From Trichostrongylus colubriformis (taxonomy: Eukaryota; Nematoda; Chromadorea; Rhabditida; Trichostrongylidae), in the NCBI GenBank assembly GCA_963978905.1, contig OZ022261.1, positions 30,811,686 through 30,875,685 of the forward strand: a stretch of DNA of 64,000 nucleotides, given 5' to 3'. A program made the translations under genes and the position numbers. Position 1 is the stretch's first letter. Each line of letters opens with the position of its first letter. Under the pieces are notes generated by a model, which saw only the letters and a list, made by a program, of their open reading frames with translations, was not told the DNA's origin and did not search any database. Below are positions 1-12,234 of the stretch, one piece after another.

Positions 1-2560
1 CCTTTTCTCTTGCGCCCCTCTGCGTCACTAGCTGGGATAGACTACAGACGGGAGGCTGAATCAGCCGGCCTTTAACGTTGTCCCGCCCTCGCCGGCAACT
101 CGCTCGGCTGATGAATTGTAGAGCGACACGGCGTGCCGCGGGATCGTGATAAGACCTCATATCTCGCTTTTCAATTCGAGTTTCGCTACACACTACCCTT
201 CTGAAGTGGAAGGTTTGTTTCTAGAGAACATGTATTCTCAGTTTTCACTTTCTCCTTAATCCTCGGGATGCCTCTAAGCAGAACACTTTCAGACAAATTA
301 TAACGTCACTCTACTCTAGCCTAAATGTGGTAGCACATCATAAGTTACATAGAAAGTCTTTAAGTCTCAGAGACCAAGCAAAACAAAGGTTGCTCTTCAA
401 CAGCCCGTTAGGCACCTGAGCCTCGTTGGGTTAACATAACATAGCTTCATTTGTATACAAATTTTACAATATATAAATTACATACGAAGCAAGTACACTT
501 CGTTCAAGAATCACTTGTCACAGCTGACTGACTAGTTAGTCGATATTCACAGTAGAAATGGACTATTCGAGTAAGTGCTCACGTGATTCGTTAGCGATGA
601 TGATCGGCCTCCATACTATATATGTTGCTACATAAGCTCCATTGAACAGGGTTTATTTATTGCTCATATACGTACGTAGCCTGATCGACTCATTTGAATT
701 CAGTTCATAAAGAGGCATGATGAAAGAATATGCATCATTAGATTGCCGAGGATCTCAGAGCCTCACACATCTCCGCTCATTGCTTATCAAATATATGTTT
801 CACAAGTTTCCAACATTTTATACTGCCTTGTTGACTTTACCTGTAGGAGCGTCCTGATATTGAGATTCTCTGGTATTAAGATACCACTATGTTCAAGGTG
901 ATAGGCAGTGATCTCTCTCTGTAGCATATCGTGATCAGTTGTAATGTCGAATCATTTATCTGCTACAACTGCATTAGCTCCAATAATTAGATGAGTTCAG
1001 TAAAGTGATGTTCCAGTAAAAACGGTTCAGCCATGCTGAAAGGGATGCTTCTGTCATTGCTGGTCTTCGTCACACTTTTGTTCAGTGCCTACTCTGACAC
1101 CGTAAGGCTCATTAGCAATTATCCACCAGCTGAAGACTCCTCAAAATTACGTACTACTTTCAGCGCGCGAAAAGAGCTATCAATCCATTCCTCGACTCAA
1201 TGGGTAAAAGATCGGTAAATCCGTTCTTGGATTCGTTCGGAAAACGATCAGCACGACCATACTACCAACCATACTACCATTATGAGAAAAGGTTACCGAT
1301 TTTATTTTTCTTTAATCCCCAGTGATTTTTAGATGCAGAATATATGGTTGAACGCTGTGTGATCGTGGAGGATGGTACGGTAGCGGTGATGGCCATTTTG
1401 AGGAACTTAGTGGGCTTTTCTACATGTAATACGTTGCTGGAGGATTTTGGGACAAGAATATTATAGAGCATTTGAGTCACGCTGTGACTCACAGTTGTTC
1501 TAGCATCCATACGGCAATTACTTGATTAGTTTTGTAATTAAAGAAGTTTCTCCCAAATGAAAAGCAGTACCTTGACGTGGGGTCAACAGAGGTGTGGAAC
1601 ACTTCCTCATATGCAAAGAGATACATACTATTTTACTATGATCAGCTTAAAAATGCCATTAAAAAATGTACAGTTCCCTGTGTCCCAGAAAATGTTTTAC
1701 TTCTAACTAATATCTATATTTTCACGTGTAAACGCTCTTCAATATCACTTAACCACGGGGTTCCGGTAGGTATCCTAGAAAGGTAGCATGTTAGCAACTG
1801 AAGCTATTCCAGGTACTTTGACAGTTTGGCCGGCCAATCACTCGGTAAGCGCTCAGTTGAAGCCTACGACGCTTAGCATGGAGACCAACACATACACGGA
1901 TAAATATGTGCCGAGCTGCTGCTTCCGAAGGGCCGTGATCATTTTGTTGATAATAAATTATGTGCTTGAAAATGTGTCTCTACTCAGCGAATAACCAAAC
2001 ACAGTTGTATGCAGTATGTGTCTCACAAGACCTCTTTTGAGTCTATGCACCCCACTAACCAAACTTGGCCAACTCTATAAAAATTACTAGATCTTATTGC
2101 AAGAAAAGATTTTCCTCGTGATTTTTTACGGCCTAGACGTTTTTCAAATAGGTTGAAGGGAATAAACCGAAATGCTGTAATAACCTGAAGCACGCTGAAC
2201 CACCTAATATTCAGGATACATTTGCCACTCAAGACTACGGCACAGACCGGAAGGTTTAGTGATGTCTACAAACTGCCATTATAGAGAAAAATCTTGATCT
2301 ATGCTCTGCTTATTGTTAGCCAATATAAGTGAGCAAATGCCAGTCATTCAGACTGGCTAAGAACTTATCAGAATTGACGATACTCCCTAGTGACGGAGAG
2401 AATAGAATAGCCCACCACGCGTTACATTACCTTCAGCCACAATATTTATCAAATACCTCGGGATAAACCTGAGGAAAACTGTGATTGGTTAGCATATTTC
2501 AACCCAAGGTTGAATAATCAAAACCAAATGAATACAACTCTTATTCTGACACGAATGTTT
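1..2560. other. Mostly unique AT-rich sequence, apart from the candidate exon
   Basis: Apart from the possible secreted-protein exon, I see no secure gene, RNA or transposon end. The first 150 bases are GC-rich and the rest is AT-rich. The open frame at 1577-1786 follows a plausible acceptor and has two cysteines (KKCTVPCVPEN), but has no supporting homology that I recognise. Confidence 0.4.
1033..1200 (+). CDS. Possible first exon of a secreted protein
   Basis: ATG at 1033 starts a strong signal-peptide-like stretch: MLKGM, then a hydrophobic core LLSLLVFVTLLF, then a likely cleavage after SAYS. The frame continues to a possible donor CAATGG|GTAAAA at 1201; a stronger donor is ACC|GTAAGG at 1102. 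Possible later exons are open after acceptors at 1543 (reading KFLPNEKQYLD) and 1810, but none is recognisable. I do not know the family. It may be a real secreted-protein gene running into repeats, or a chance frame. Confidence 0.3.
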
Positions 2561-2561
2561 A

Positions 2562-2728
2562 GGCAGCGTTTATACTCGGCTACAGGGCGCGGCTGCTTTC
2601 ACAGCCAGCAACAGTGGCACGGGAGAGGTGCAGAGACGACTCAGTCAACGAGGCAGGGTGGCATAGACGGAGACACAGAGACATGTAGCCACGGCCAACC
2701 GCCGGCAACGCAGAGCATAAACGTGGCC
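2562..2728. mobile_element. MITE, GGC-CGTTTAT-type TIR
   Basis: The left end GGCAGCGTTTATACTC is mirrored by ATAAACGTGGCC at the right. It belongs to the same broad family as elements at 5024, 14862, 46981, 48716 and 56305, which share ends of the type GGCCGCxTTCATACTTTGCG. It is GC-rich with no coding capacity. Confidence 0.5.
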
Positions 2729-3312
2729 GTGTTGCCAGCGCCTGCTTCGACCCTAGTCATCGCTCACACGCTGGCCTACATAGGGGAGTTTACATATCTG
2801 AATGATAATATACTATGCAGGGGCGCCAGAAAAATCATTAATCTTTAATACTTCCAGCCTCAATTTGAACAAGCTTTATTGAATTCCAACTGCATATTCA
2901 CGATTCAAGGACACTTTTTGCAGATTAACCAAGCTCCATAACCACTTTCTTCTTGAATAAGACCGGAAGCTTTTGCCAGCCATAATGGCACATCCTTGAG
3001 CATAGCAAGATCCCCGATTTTATCATCTCTGTACACAATCCTGCTAGAATCTGTTAGCACTTGGTCGTCGAGAAGGGTTGCACTGGGAGTCACCTTCGAG
3101 TTTTCAAGGCCCCTCCTTTCAACACAACTGAAGTGTTATCACTATTACATCGCCTTCAGTGGCAGGTTTGAGACATGGCTGATGCCACTGCGGATCACAC
3201 ACAGCATGGTCCGTGCAGCTGCAGAGCCGAAAGATGGTCGGTAGGAGACTGTTCATGAGAAAGTCACCTAGGGAATTCGCCCAACAGTTTTACGCCTACA
3301 CTGATGCCTTAG

Positions 3313-3930
3313 GTGTTGAGGTTGAGCTCGATGACGGAAGGCCGTTATTCTGATGACGGGGAGGTAGTGAACTACAGCTTGCTCATGTTCATAAAGGAAC
3401 ATTTAAGGAATATCACGGAATACCCCTTTACTATTATCTGTTTCACTGATCTATACTTTGTATGCTTGGCTGACGCAAATCGTGAGCGAAGTGGCTCCAT
3501 TTCAATACCTCCTATACAGGATGTTCCAAAACTACGGGGGGGGGGTGTATTACGCTTTGTAGTTTGTGATATTTTGCGACCCTCCTATGTTAATCGCACG
3601 TTCCTCGCACGTTTTGTACCTATTTCTTCACAGATCTTCTCCATATCGCTTTTTCATTGACTTTCCATAAAAATAACTAGATCAGCCCACTTTGCATTCA
3701 CTTCGAAACCATGCTGGGAGTTCGGTGGAGTCAAGATCGAACACATGCTAAGCATGTCGGCACCACTACTGCACAAACTTGTCCTTATACGTTAGACCGT
3801 CTCGCTATTATTCCGAGGTGTACTATCGAGTGAAAGGCTCCAGTTACGCCTATCTGCGTATTCTTTATGACTATGTTCTTGTCGATCTTTAAAGGCAGCA
3901 TTGAGGGAAATTCGGACGAAGTGTAAAAGA
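3313..3930. other. No secure gene; transposon-end-like motif and G tract
   Basis: CTATACAGGATGTTCC (about 3510-3525) resembles the outer end of Tc1/mariner-type elements; its partner end was not found. A G11 tract follows at about 3536. The open frame across 3313-3660 has no recognisable content. Confidence 0.3.
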
Positions 3931-4400
3931 AGTGGTGAATATGAAAGTCGAGATGCCTAGTAACAGGACAGCGGAGAAAAACGGATGAAAATGGCCAAAA
4001 GGCGTGAAACAGAACCCCCTCCCACCATTGATCCTCGCGCGGACGACCTTTCCGTTGAGAGGCGGGTAGTCCGAATGAGATTTCCATTGGCATGTTGCCA
4101 AGTAATCACAAGGTGATGTTTGGAAAGACGACAGAATCTATTTTCTGGAGTGAGCTTCAAGCTAAAACTGAAGCGCGCCACAGCACCTTCGCTCCTGCCG
4201 CATCTCCTAGGCCGCTTCCACCCCAGCCAATCCGGATTCACGTCACCCGGAGGCGGGGTCGGTCATCCAAAGGCGTCAGGGGTTACCCGTTGTGCCGTTT
4301 ATACAGTTCGGAGGCGCGCTTTTTCAGCGGGATTTCGCCACGGGTAGCCTTGGTAGACCTGTTCCCATACAAGTGACTTCTTTTAGGGATTTCTCATTAA
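3930..4400 (-). mobile_element. Internal fragment of the hAT-like repeat
   Basis: This region matches, in inverted orientation, 59945-60440 of the complete hAT-like element. Shared blocks include GTCGAGATGCCTAGTAACAG and the GGCGAAATCCC segment. Neither terminus is present, so it is an old or partial copy. The overlapping open frames on both strands are repeat-derived. Confidence 0.65.
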
Positions 4401-4594
4401 CCATATCATCCTCAATGCTGTCTTTAAGTCCGGACAGAAACCCATAGTGCATCACCCGTGGCCTCTGAATTACTGATGGGAGCCGATTGTCGATGTTTCG
4501 ACCACTTTACCTCGTGATATATCCTACCAGACGTTACTGGCTGTAAAGGGTTGTACTCGACGGTAGATACCGTGTGGAATCTTCTTCTGTAAAA

Positions 4595-4707
4595 AAAAAC
4601 TACGGTGTGTGCGTAAACTGCAGAAAACTACGGTGAGAGCGTAAACTGCAGAAAACTACGGTGAGTGCGTAAACTGCAGAAAACTACGGTGAGTGCGTAA
4701 ACTGCTG
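4595..4707. repeat. 28-bp tandem repeat, 4 copies
   Basis: The unit AACTACGGTGAGTGCGTAAA plus CTGCAGAA recurs with starts 28 bases apart (TACGGTG at 4601, 4629, 4657, 4685). Copies differ by one or two bases. The region has no open frame of note. Confidence 0.85.
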
Positions 4708-5023
4708 AAGCGGATGGCCGTAGATCGCCTTAGATGAGCTTTTGATATCCTGACGAGGTGAGTTTACTACAGTAACCAGCAGTTCGGTAGAAGAAGTTGT
4801 GCAACTATATAGCAACATATGATATAAAAGCAGTCGACGCAGTCGCATAGCGGAAAAGGAATTCACACGCCCTCGAAATGTTAGTGACAAATAATAGGGT
4901 TAAGATGCACTGTAACTCACACATAGACTCAATGATGATCACACGGTCACTCCTAATGTTTACAGTACACTGGCCTCTTTGCGCCTTCGTGAAATGAAAT
5001 TATTGAAGCATTCAATGGAATCC

Positions 5024-5170
5024 GGTCCGTCGACGTTTATACTTCGCGCTGGCAGGCGTGGTTGCGTTCAAAGGCAGTGGGGTAGAATGGAGCGGGAGAG
5101 ATGCAAAGACGACACAGACAAGGGGTGGCACAGGTGTAGACGCAGAGACACGCAAAATATGAACGCGGCC
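5024..5170. mobile_element. MITE, same GGCCGC/TTCATAC family
   Basis: The left end carries CGACGTTTATACTTCGCG, the right end CGCAAAATATGAACGCGGCC. It is a GC-rich core of purine-rich repeats (GCAGAGACACG) like that of the copies at 2562 and 63040. Confidence 0.55.
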
Positions 5171-6938
5171 TTCCTGCTCAATTGGCAGTTTTGGGCCTAG
5201 TGTCGATTTTTCCAGTGGAAAAAAAATAGAATTCTATTTCCGACAATCGATTCGTGAATATATCCTCTAGCTTCTCCTGAATAAAGGGGCGGATACGAGA
5301 AATTAGTAGGCAATCTTCAGACGGCGGGCGCCATCTTACTAACCTGTTCTCTACGAACTCATTGTGCATCCTGGCGCTCCTTCCGAAGTGCACTCCTTTA
5401 CCCTTTGCAGTTGGGACTATGCGTTCACAAATGTAAATGGATAGTCCCATGACCCGAACTGTTCCTCCTTCGTGAACCCAGCAAAGCGAACGTACATATG
5501 AACTTATGTGCCTAATTGTGGGAAAAAAGGTTCTCCTAGTTGTGTGTAAAATGGGCTCAAGAGCTCGGGCCGATTTACAGTTTTGGGTATTTCATGGAAG
5601 AAACGGTGAGCTGGTGATTTGGACTGACTGCTGCTTTCGTATCGACAGCCTACAATAAGGTCGAGGAAGAACGGCTCTCATTGCTATCTACACGTCCGGG
5701 ATGTCATCTAGTTGTATATAGCTTCGTTACTGGAATTCCAGCTGCACTCCGGAATTTTGTTGTGAAAAACAGGAAGATTAGCTGATCTGGACGGCGGTTT
5801 ACTGCTGCAGGCCTTGCACTGGCTTACCGTGATAGTAGCTGATTCGTGGCTGATAACTTTCTGGTGTAAGTTGGTGCACAGAGTGGACCTGTTTATACTT
5901 TCCATTAAAACGAGTTCAGTAACGAACGTACAAAATGCATCTTGCCTCAAAAGCGCTGCGAATTTTTCCAACAGCACATTTTATAAACTTGTCATTTTAT
6001 AAGTGCATGTGAAGGATTTTCTGAAGGATAAAGGTTTCAAATTCAATGAGTTCGTTCTTGGACGAGCAACACATTATATTAGGTTTGAAACTAAGTCATC
6101 GAGTAGAATATTTTTCAACAATCATGTTGGGGAACTGACCAACTGTGTATTCTTTGTAATAAACTACGACATCCTCTTACCTCTTGGCTGCACAATGCCA
6201 TTTCGCCAAACTTCGCTTGTCCTGGACTCAAAGAAGTTGTTCGGTCCGCTTTCCGTGTAATTGCAATTTTTCGAATATAAAGCGTTCATTTAGAAAGGCA
6301 ATTAGGAAAACCAAGCCTCTCTGGTAGACAACCGTAGCTATCTGTTTGTGGTTACCAATTGTCGAGCGGTAGCATGACACTCCATGAGCTTTGTTTTTGG
6401 GGGTTCTCACCTGACTCACTTCATTCTCAGTAAGGCTGGTTCATAAAGGACATTTTCAGACCGCTTAATCTTCTTAACGCCTCTTTACTTCCCGAACCCT
6501 CCTAATCCCACCAAGTGCAGACCATGAAAATTTTTGGGGTGAAAGTCCTGGTATACCAGTGGCGTCAAGCTCTCGAACTGTCATCGCATCTACGCCGTCT
6601 TTTAGGCGGCGCAAGTTTTCGAGCAGTTTGGATAGTTTTTTTTATCATCGGCGAAAGACTAAGTGTTGAAAGGGCCACCTCATGTTGCTCGAAGCTCATA
6701 TTTCAGAGGCTTGACTTGAGGACGACGCTTGGTTGCACAAAGAACTACCAGCCTTTTCCTGCAGAACAGTAAAAGGTCTTCCGAATGGCATATCACTGCT
6801 GGCCTCACGATGAAAGATTCGTCGTAAAAAAGGGCAAATATTGAACAGCGGGTGCGTATCACCTGAGATACTTTCATTCAGAATCATGGTGGCAGGTGAA
6901 TGCGATGTGACAGTACACTGCGGAGACCAACCGACGTG
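5171..6938. other. No secure gene; exon-like - strand stretch
   Basis: On the - strand, 5957-5828 lies between a good acceptor (AATTCGCAG) and donor (ATCACG|GTAAGC) and reads LLRQDAFCTFVTELVLMESI and onward. No neighbouring exon or family was recognised. The - strand frame at 5450-5178 is also open. These could be relics of a retroelement or an unknown gene. Confidence 0.25.
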
Positions 6939-7790
6939 CAGGGGGTGCCAAAAAAGTAATTTTTCTCCTCCACTTTCAACCCTACTTCAGTCGAACTTCG
7001 GCAAATTTTGACGAAGTATTTCCATCCCAAAATTCAGAAGCACACCTCATACTATTATTAAACTCCGTGAGAGCCTTCTGCACGGACAGGATCGGGAGTT
7101 TATTCCGAGTGAACACCTCTACACGGCAAAATCCGAGACCCTTCACTCTCGGTACCTGAGGGGACTGGCTCCTAACATCCTTCGTTTCCAAGCACCAAAA
7201 CGTGCCATTACCAGTGAAAACCCTTTGGAGAGGTTACTACAGGGATGCTGAGTTATGGGCAAAAGCTTCGGTGCCGGAAGGGACTCGAACCTGCACTTCA
7301 TCCTTTCCGGGGATATGTGCTAATCCATTACACTACCGACACCACCTTCACCTTAACTCAGCTTTTTGAATGGTATATTTATTTAAACCCTTAAATATTT
7401 ATTTATTTATTTAACCCCTTTGGAGAGGGGTTTGAGATATGAAAAACACCACTTCAGATCATAGCAGCGTTGTGCGAGCAGCAAGGGCTCTGTGACTTCT
7501 GTGAACCGAAGGGACAATCCATAGGAAGCTTCCCACAAAAGATCTACCACGGAGCCTGGCTTCACTGTTCTAAGCGGACCTTGAGACCGTAGGTGCTCTG
7601 AAGCCCGACTGTACCGACTGAAGGCTCCGTATTTTGATGAAAGTAAAAATAGTGAGTCTCAGCTTGCTCCTGTTTCTGAAGGAACATTCCGGGAACATTG
7701 CCCCAATACTCTTGTCTCCTTCGTTTCCCTATCTTTAGTATACTAGGCGGATGTGAGCCGTGAGTGAATTACTTTTTTTTGGCACCCCTG
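6939..7790. mobile_element. Non-autonomous TIR element with GGTGCC ends
   Basis: The ends CAGGGGGTGCCAAAAAAGTA (6939) and TACTTTTTTTTGGCACCCCTG (to 7790) form about 23-bp inverted repeats, with 852 bp between. There is no intact transposase. The interior holds the tRNA-like sequence at 7270-7343 and an ATTT repeat at about 7395-7420. The Tc1/mariner-like ends are suggestive, but no clear TA duplication was found. Confidence 0.6.
7270..7343 (-). pseudogene. tRNA-like sequence (degenerate)
   Basis: Read on the - strand from 7343, GGTGTCG pairs with CGGCACC over all seven acceptor positions. A short D-stem GTG/CAC, an anticodon stem TATCC/GGATG with loop CCGGAAA, and the T-loop motif GGTTCGAGTCC are present. 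Position 33 is C, not U, and the T-stem is mismatched. I therefore read it as a tRNA-derived pseudogene inside a repeat, not a working tRNA. The nominal anticodon would be GGA. Confidence 0.6.
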
Positions 7791-7934
7791 TAAGCCGGTA
7801 CCCCCTCATATTCAGTAATCTTTTTCAAAATTATTCCTACCACTGCCTTTAATGTGGTTTGATTATCACGTTTCAAGAAGTGATGTGCAGGCCAAGTTGC
7901 ATCATCTTCTGAATACATCTTATATCAGCGACGA

Positions 7935-8110
7935 ATGACGTATATGTGTGTGGCGCTGAAGGAGCCTATACGGCGTCGTGAAACACGATTCCCTAACTCG
8001 ACTCATCGTCGCGCTGATCGCGCACCAAGCGCAACGTCGCACCTGACCCTCCTGCACCGACGCAATTGTTCTTATCCCACTGAGATTGAGAGATTTCCTA
8101 AACCGCATGC
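7935..8110. repeat. Dispersed repeat, GAGCC-ATACGGCGTCG family
   Basis: The sequence around AGGAGCCTATACGGCGTCGT, through GCGCAACGTCGCACCTGACC, to the TTTCCTAAACCGCATGC block is repeated at 20035-20210 with about 80% similarity. Shorter relatives occur near 23233, 26815 and 48850. Two antiparallel open frames over it are repeat shadows. Confidence 0.65.
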
Positions 8111-8435
8111 TAAGTGTAATGCTTGTGATTACTAAGGATTATTTTTAGCGGTTGATTTGGTTTATGCGAATAACTGCGATTTTCAAAATACTACGCTTCA
8201 GACCCTCTTGAATCATGAACTAGTTATGAATGAATTTTCACTCATGAATTGTATACTAAACTGCTGCACAGCACATGAAATACATGCCCTCAACAAAGCA
8301 TACTACGCAAGCTATTATTACAATTCTTCGTGCGCACTGTCCACGTTTATAAACAACACGTGAGGGTGCTGTTCGTGTTCTCAAATGACAATTTCTGTGC
8401 CCATTTGCATCCACCTCCCGAACAGTTTGCATTAA

Positions 8436-8861
8436 AGGAATCGTCCACGGAAAATGAGTTTTTGTGTTACCCATATGTTTATGTTGTATTTGCCTAATGT
8501 TGGCCTCATGCAAAAATTCACGCGAAAAAATGTGAATTTGGCTGAGATACAGCACCACAAAGTGCGGTCCAGGTGGGCGGGGCCTCCGTGTAAAAGCCTC
8601 GCCCCGTCGTCCGCCGTGGTCGGAGACGCATTGTAGGAACAGAAGGTTACGTAAACAGTCCCACTCTCCGTTCCCAACGGCGGCGAACGACGGGACGAGG
8701 CTTTTACACGGAGGCCCCGCCCACCTGGACCGCACTTTGTGGTGCTGTATCTCAGCCAGATTCACATTTTTTCACGTGAAATTTTGCATGAGGCCAACAT
8801 TAGGCAATTACAACATAAATATATGGGTAACACAAAAACTAATTTTCCGTGGTCGATTCCT
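8436..8861. mobile_element. TTAA-flanked foldback MITE, copy 1
   Basis: TTAA duplicates at 8432-8435 and 8862-8865 flank a 426-bp element that begins AGGAATCGTCCACGG and ends CGATTCCT. Arms of about 190 bp are nearly complementary, including a GGGCGGGGCCTCCGTG block, so the whole folds back. TTAA targets point to the piggyBac superfamily. The large open frames on both strands are consequences of the fold. Confidence 0.85.
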
Positions 8862-10114
8862 TTAAGTGTGCTAAGGATAATACAGTCCCTGGAATGCTCT
8901 CCACTATTCAGTATGAATCAAAACAGTCATTTCTGCCTCTCCTCCGGTTATTTGAAGAAGGTATTGAACTCCATTCCATTTTTCACTGCTATGACAAGGA
9001 GGTTGTTAGGTGGAACTAATTATCAAACGACATTTCATTAAGACCTGAGGTTGCAACCAGATCTCCTTCCAAGGATCTAAAGGTTCGAGATCAAGGAATT
9101 TGTCTAATATACCGCCAAACGCCAACTTTCTAGCGGTTCTGACGGAAAATTAAGGAAACAGCTGAAGAAACCACGTACGTGAAGAAGAGGCTCACTCAGT
9201 TCACCTCACGAGAGCGAACGACGCCACTCCATGCCAGTTGTTGCCAATGTCCTTATACAGTATATAGTATAGGAAGGTCATATGTAGCATCCCTACTATA
9301 TATGTAATGCTTTGCCTGCCTGAAGGATCGTCCGCCCGTCTCTACGTCCGTCCGTCCGTCTGTCATGAAAATAAGGTATTATAAGAAAAACGACGTGAGG
9401 AAATGGGGACAAGTGTAGTATGGGTAGAGCATGGGATAAGAAGTAAAGACCACATATGCATCTGTTGCTCTTGCTGGTTTGCCGGAAATGATATCTAGTT
9501 CGTCTACTGATAAAGCCAGTCATGATTTCCAGTCAGTGAACTCGGTGTTGAACCACCCTCAGGTAATGAATGTGTGCCTTGCATGATTTACCGGATGGGC
9601 CGGCCCAATCTCAACCGGCCTCGTCTGGTTAAAGTTGTCTTGCCTGCCCCTAGATTCCGAAAACTCGCAGTTGGGCGTGCTCCGCGCCTGCGCTCTTTCA
9701 CTAACAAGGGGTTGCTCCGCGCCCATCCCTGCCAGAAAAGGAAAGAGACCAGTCGCGCGAAACACGTTTGAGCAAGAAAGCAAACATCTGTCTCCGTTAA
9801 CTCCAAGAATAATCCAAAGTCCGCTAGTTCTCTCACACATCGTTCTTCTTATGATCAATTGAGAAATTCCGAGCCAAAAAACCTGTGATTTCTGCTGTTT
9901 TATCGCTTTTCTGTGAACTGTGACTTATCTAATATCCCATCGTTGCCTAGGAATGCAGATACTTTTGTTGCCTTTATTTGTGAAAAAGACGACCTAGCTA
10001 TACTATGTAAGACATGGTTGAATGCTATCATCGACATGGCTCCAATACTTGATATAGCTGCAACACAATATGAGATTCATCTCTCAGACAGACTGCGTGG
10101 AAGAGATTGCATTA
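8862..10114. other. No gene; microsatellite and GC-rich patch
   Basis: A degenerate (CCGT)n stretch is at 9325-9362. A GC-rich patch at 9590-9770 is open in several frames, which I take to be composition. No transposon ends or RNA were seen. Confidence 0.4.
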
Positions 10115-10986
10115 GGTTGGTGAGAAAGTCCTGGGACACTGAGAACCTTTCTTTCAATTTTTAAAAATTTTATTTCGACGTTATTTCAAATCACAAAGTA
10201 ATCACCTTCTGCATCGATAACACTTTGCCATTTTTTGGGCAGATCACGAATACTTTTTCTCCAGAAGAAAGCTGGTTGTGAGTCGGGGAAGCGGGTCACC
10301 TCCGATTCAAATTGAGCTTGATCATTAAACTCCTTATCTCTGAGGTTTTGTTTGAGGGCCCTAAATCAGGGATAATCGGAAGGGGCAAGGTCGGGCGAAT
10401 ATGGAGGGTGAGGCAATACTTCCCATCCAAGCTCCTCCAAGTTCTCCCGAGACATTCTTGCAACATGGTTGCCATGAAGAAAAAACTTTGTTCCATCCTG
10501 ACCGCTTTTGTTGCATTGCCTCGCTCAACTTCTGCAGCTGATTAGAGCAGATGCTTGCGGTTACTGTGGTACCACTTTCGAGAAATTAGTGGTAGAGCAT
10601 TCCTTTTGTGCCCCACCAACAGCACAGCATCGTCTTTTTTTGATGGGTGTCTGTCTTCGATTGAGTCGGAGCCGCTCTCCCTGGGGAAGCCACTGAGTTT
10701 TCCTGCTATGATTCGCGTAGAAGACCCAGGATTCATCCACTGCAACGACCCTTTCCAGAAAGTCCTTGATCCGAAATCGAATGAGGAGAGACTGACCTTA
10801 GCCACCTACAACCATCTGCACAAAAAAGTCCGGATTGCTTATATAGACCTCGGCAAAACTGATCGTTTGTTCAGTGTTATCTACGATCGTGTGGCTATTG
10901 ATCTATAACTTCGATCGGCCCACGAATCCTTTTTTCGAATTTTAACTTTCTTTTGAAATTGGTGTCCCAGGACTTTTTCACCAACC
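10115..10986 (-). mobile_element. Internally deleted mariner element, copy 1
   Basis: TA at 10113-10114 and 10987-10988 flank ends reading GGTTGGTGAGAAAGTCC and its inverse. At 872 bp it is well short of the usual 1.3 kb. On the - strand it encodes pieces of a mariner transposase catalytic domain (the equivalent of VTGDESWVFY has lost the GDE signature), while the N-terminal DNA-binding half is missing. Stops and shifts break the frame, so it is non-autonomous. Confidence 0.85.
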
Positions 10987-11007
10987 TAATATTTTGTGAG
11001 TCGGTAA

Positions 11008-11430
11008 GGGATCGTCCACGGAAAAATGAATTACCACGGTTCCTATATATAAGTGTTGTATTTGCCTGATAAGGGCCGCAGGCAAAGTTTCACGCAGAAA
11101 AAAAAAGAGAATTTGGCTAAGACAGAGCTCTCCAAATTCTTGGCTGGGTGGGCGGAGCCTTCGAGTAAAAGCCCTGTCTCCTCCTTCTCCGCGGTTGGGA
11201 ACGGATAGTGGGACTGTTTACGTAACTTTCTGTTCCTACAAAGCATCTCTGACCGCTGCGGACAACGGGGTGGGCACATGCTCGAGGGTTCCGCCCACCC
11301 GGCCAAGATTTTGTGGTGTTGTATCTTAGCCGGATTCACATTTATTCGCGTGAAACTCTGCAAGCGGCCCACATCAGGCAAACACAGCATAAATATATGG
11401 GTATGGTATGAAATACTATCATGCGGCAAA
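11008..11430. mobile_element. TTAA-type foldback MITE, degraded copy
   Basis: It begins GGGATCGTCCACGG and keeps the inverted-arm architecture (GGCGGAGCC blocks at about 11150 and 11290). The right terminus is eroded. It starts only 22 bases from the mariner above. It is the oldest looking of the three copies. Confidence 0.65.
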
Positions 11431-12234
11431 ATGTTTCATCTTCGGAGTACGAAATTGTCGCGGTCTGTAGAGCCCCATCTTGTTCACCATCTAAAACTGG
11501 TCATCGCAGCAAAGCAATTAGTGATTTGAGTTCATGCAATATGGTTAGTACACTCGCAGGCGACTTCAAGCTCCCTCAACTGTTTGATCCACAATCATCT
11601 CAGGTTCACTTGTGTAACTGTCCTACACACGTTTAGTACCCATGGCTTCGCTCAGTTTGTATCTTTTTCTACAAGGGGTGTTTCATTATCGGATTTGCTT
11701 TTTCGGGGTGGAGGTCGATTGGTCGAATTTTCGCGCGACCGCGCGCGGCGAACGATACGGCGAGTGCAAGTCGTTTGGAATCCGCTCAAGACGCAATGGG
11801 ATGGTACCCTAAGGAACCTTTGGAGATTGCACCTATTCTCAGCATGGACAGCTATTTGCTTTTGTTCTCATGCTTCTGAGAGAACTGAACTATTAAAGGT
11901 AATTCAAATGGTATTGCTTTCTCATTCTGCAGTGAGTGATCCGTAGAAGTTTCCTCAAGAGCATTAACAGTTGACGAAACCTATCAAGATAACACAACAA
12001 TCAACAACAACCTCAATTACTAGAAGCAGTGATAGCTATACCTTTGTTAGCTTTGAAGAACGACGGAGAGCGCATATTGCAGTCTTGGGAAATTCTGATT
12101 CACAACATATTGCTAAAACTATCCATTGTGTCTGTTACGCCTCCAAGGCGCATTTTCTGCTCATATAAGACCAAAGAGAGAGAGGGAGCGGTTGACCTCG
12201 ACTGGCCTCGTTCCGGGATGAGAATTTCCTTCCT
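11431..12234. other. No recognisable gene
   Basis: The + strand frame at 11584-11946 is 120 codons and Arg-rich in the middle, but has no start context, splice sites or family that I recognise. No repeat ends were seen. Confidence 0.35.

Noticed and set aside
8256..8765. 169-codon - strand open frame
   Set aside because: It covers the TTAA foldback element. Parts of the same peptide appear on the + strand of the other arm, so it is repeat-derived.
9588..9836. - strand frame with GAGKTT, like a P-loop
   Set aside because: It is short, in a GC-rich patch open in four frames, and has no Walker B or other domain parts.
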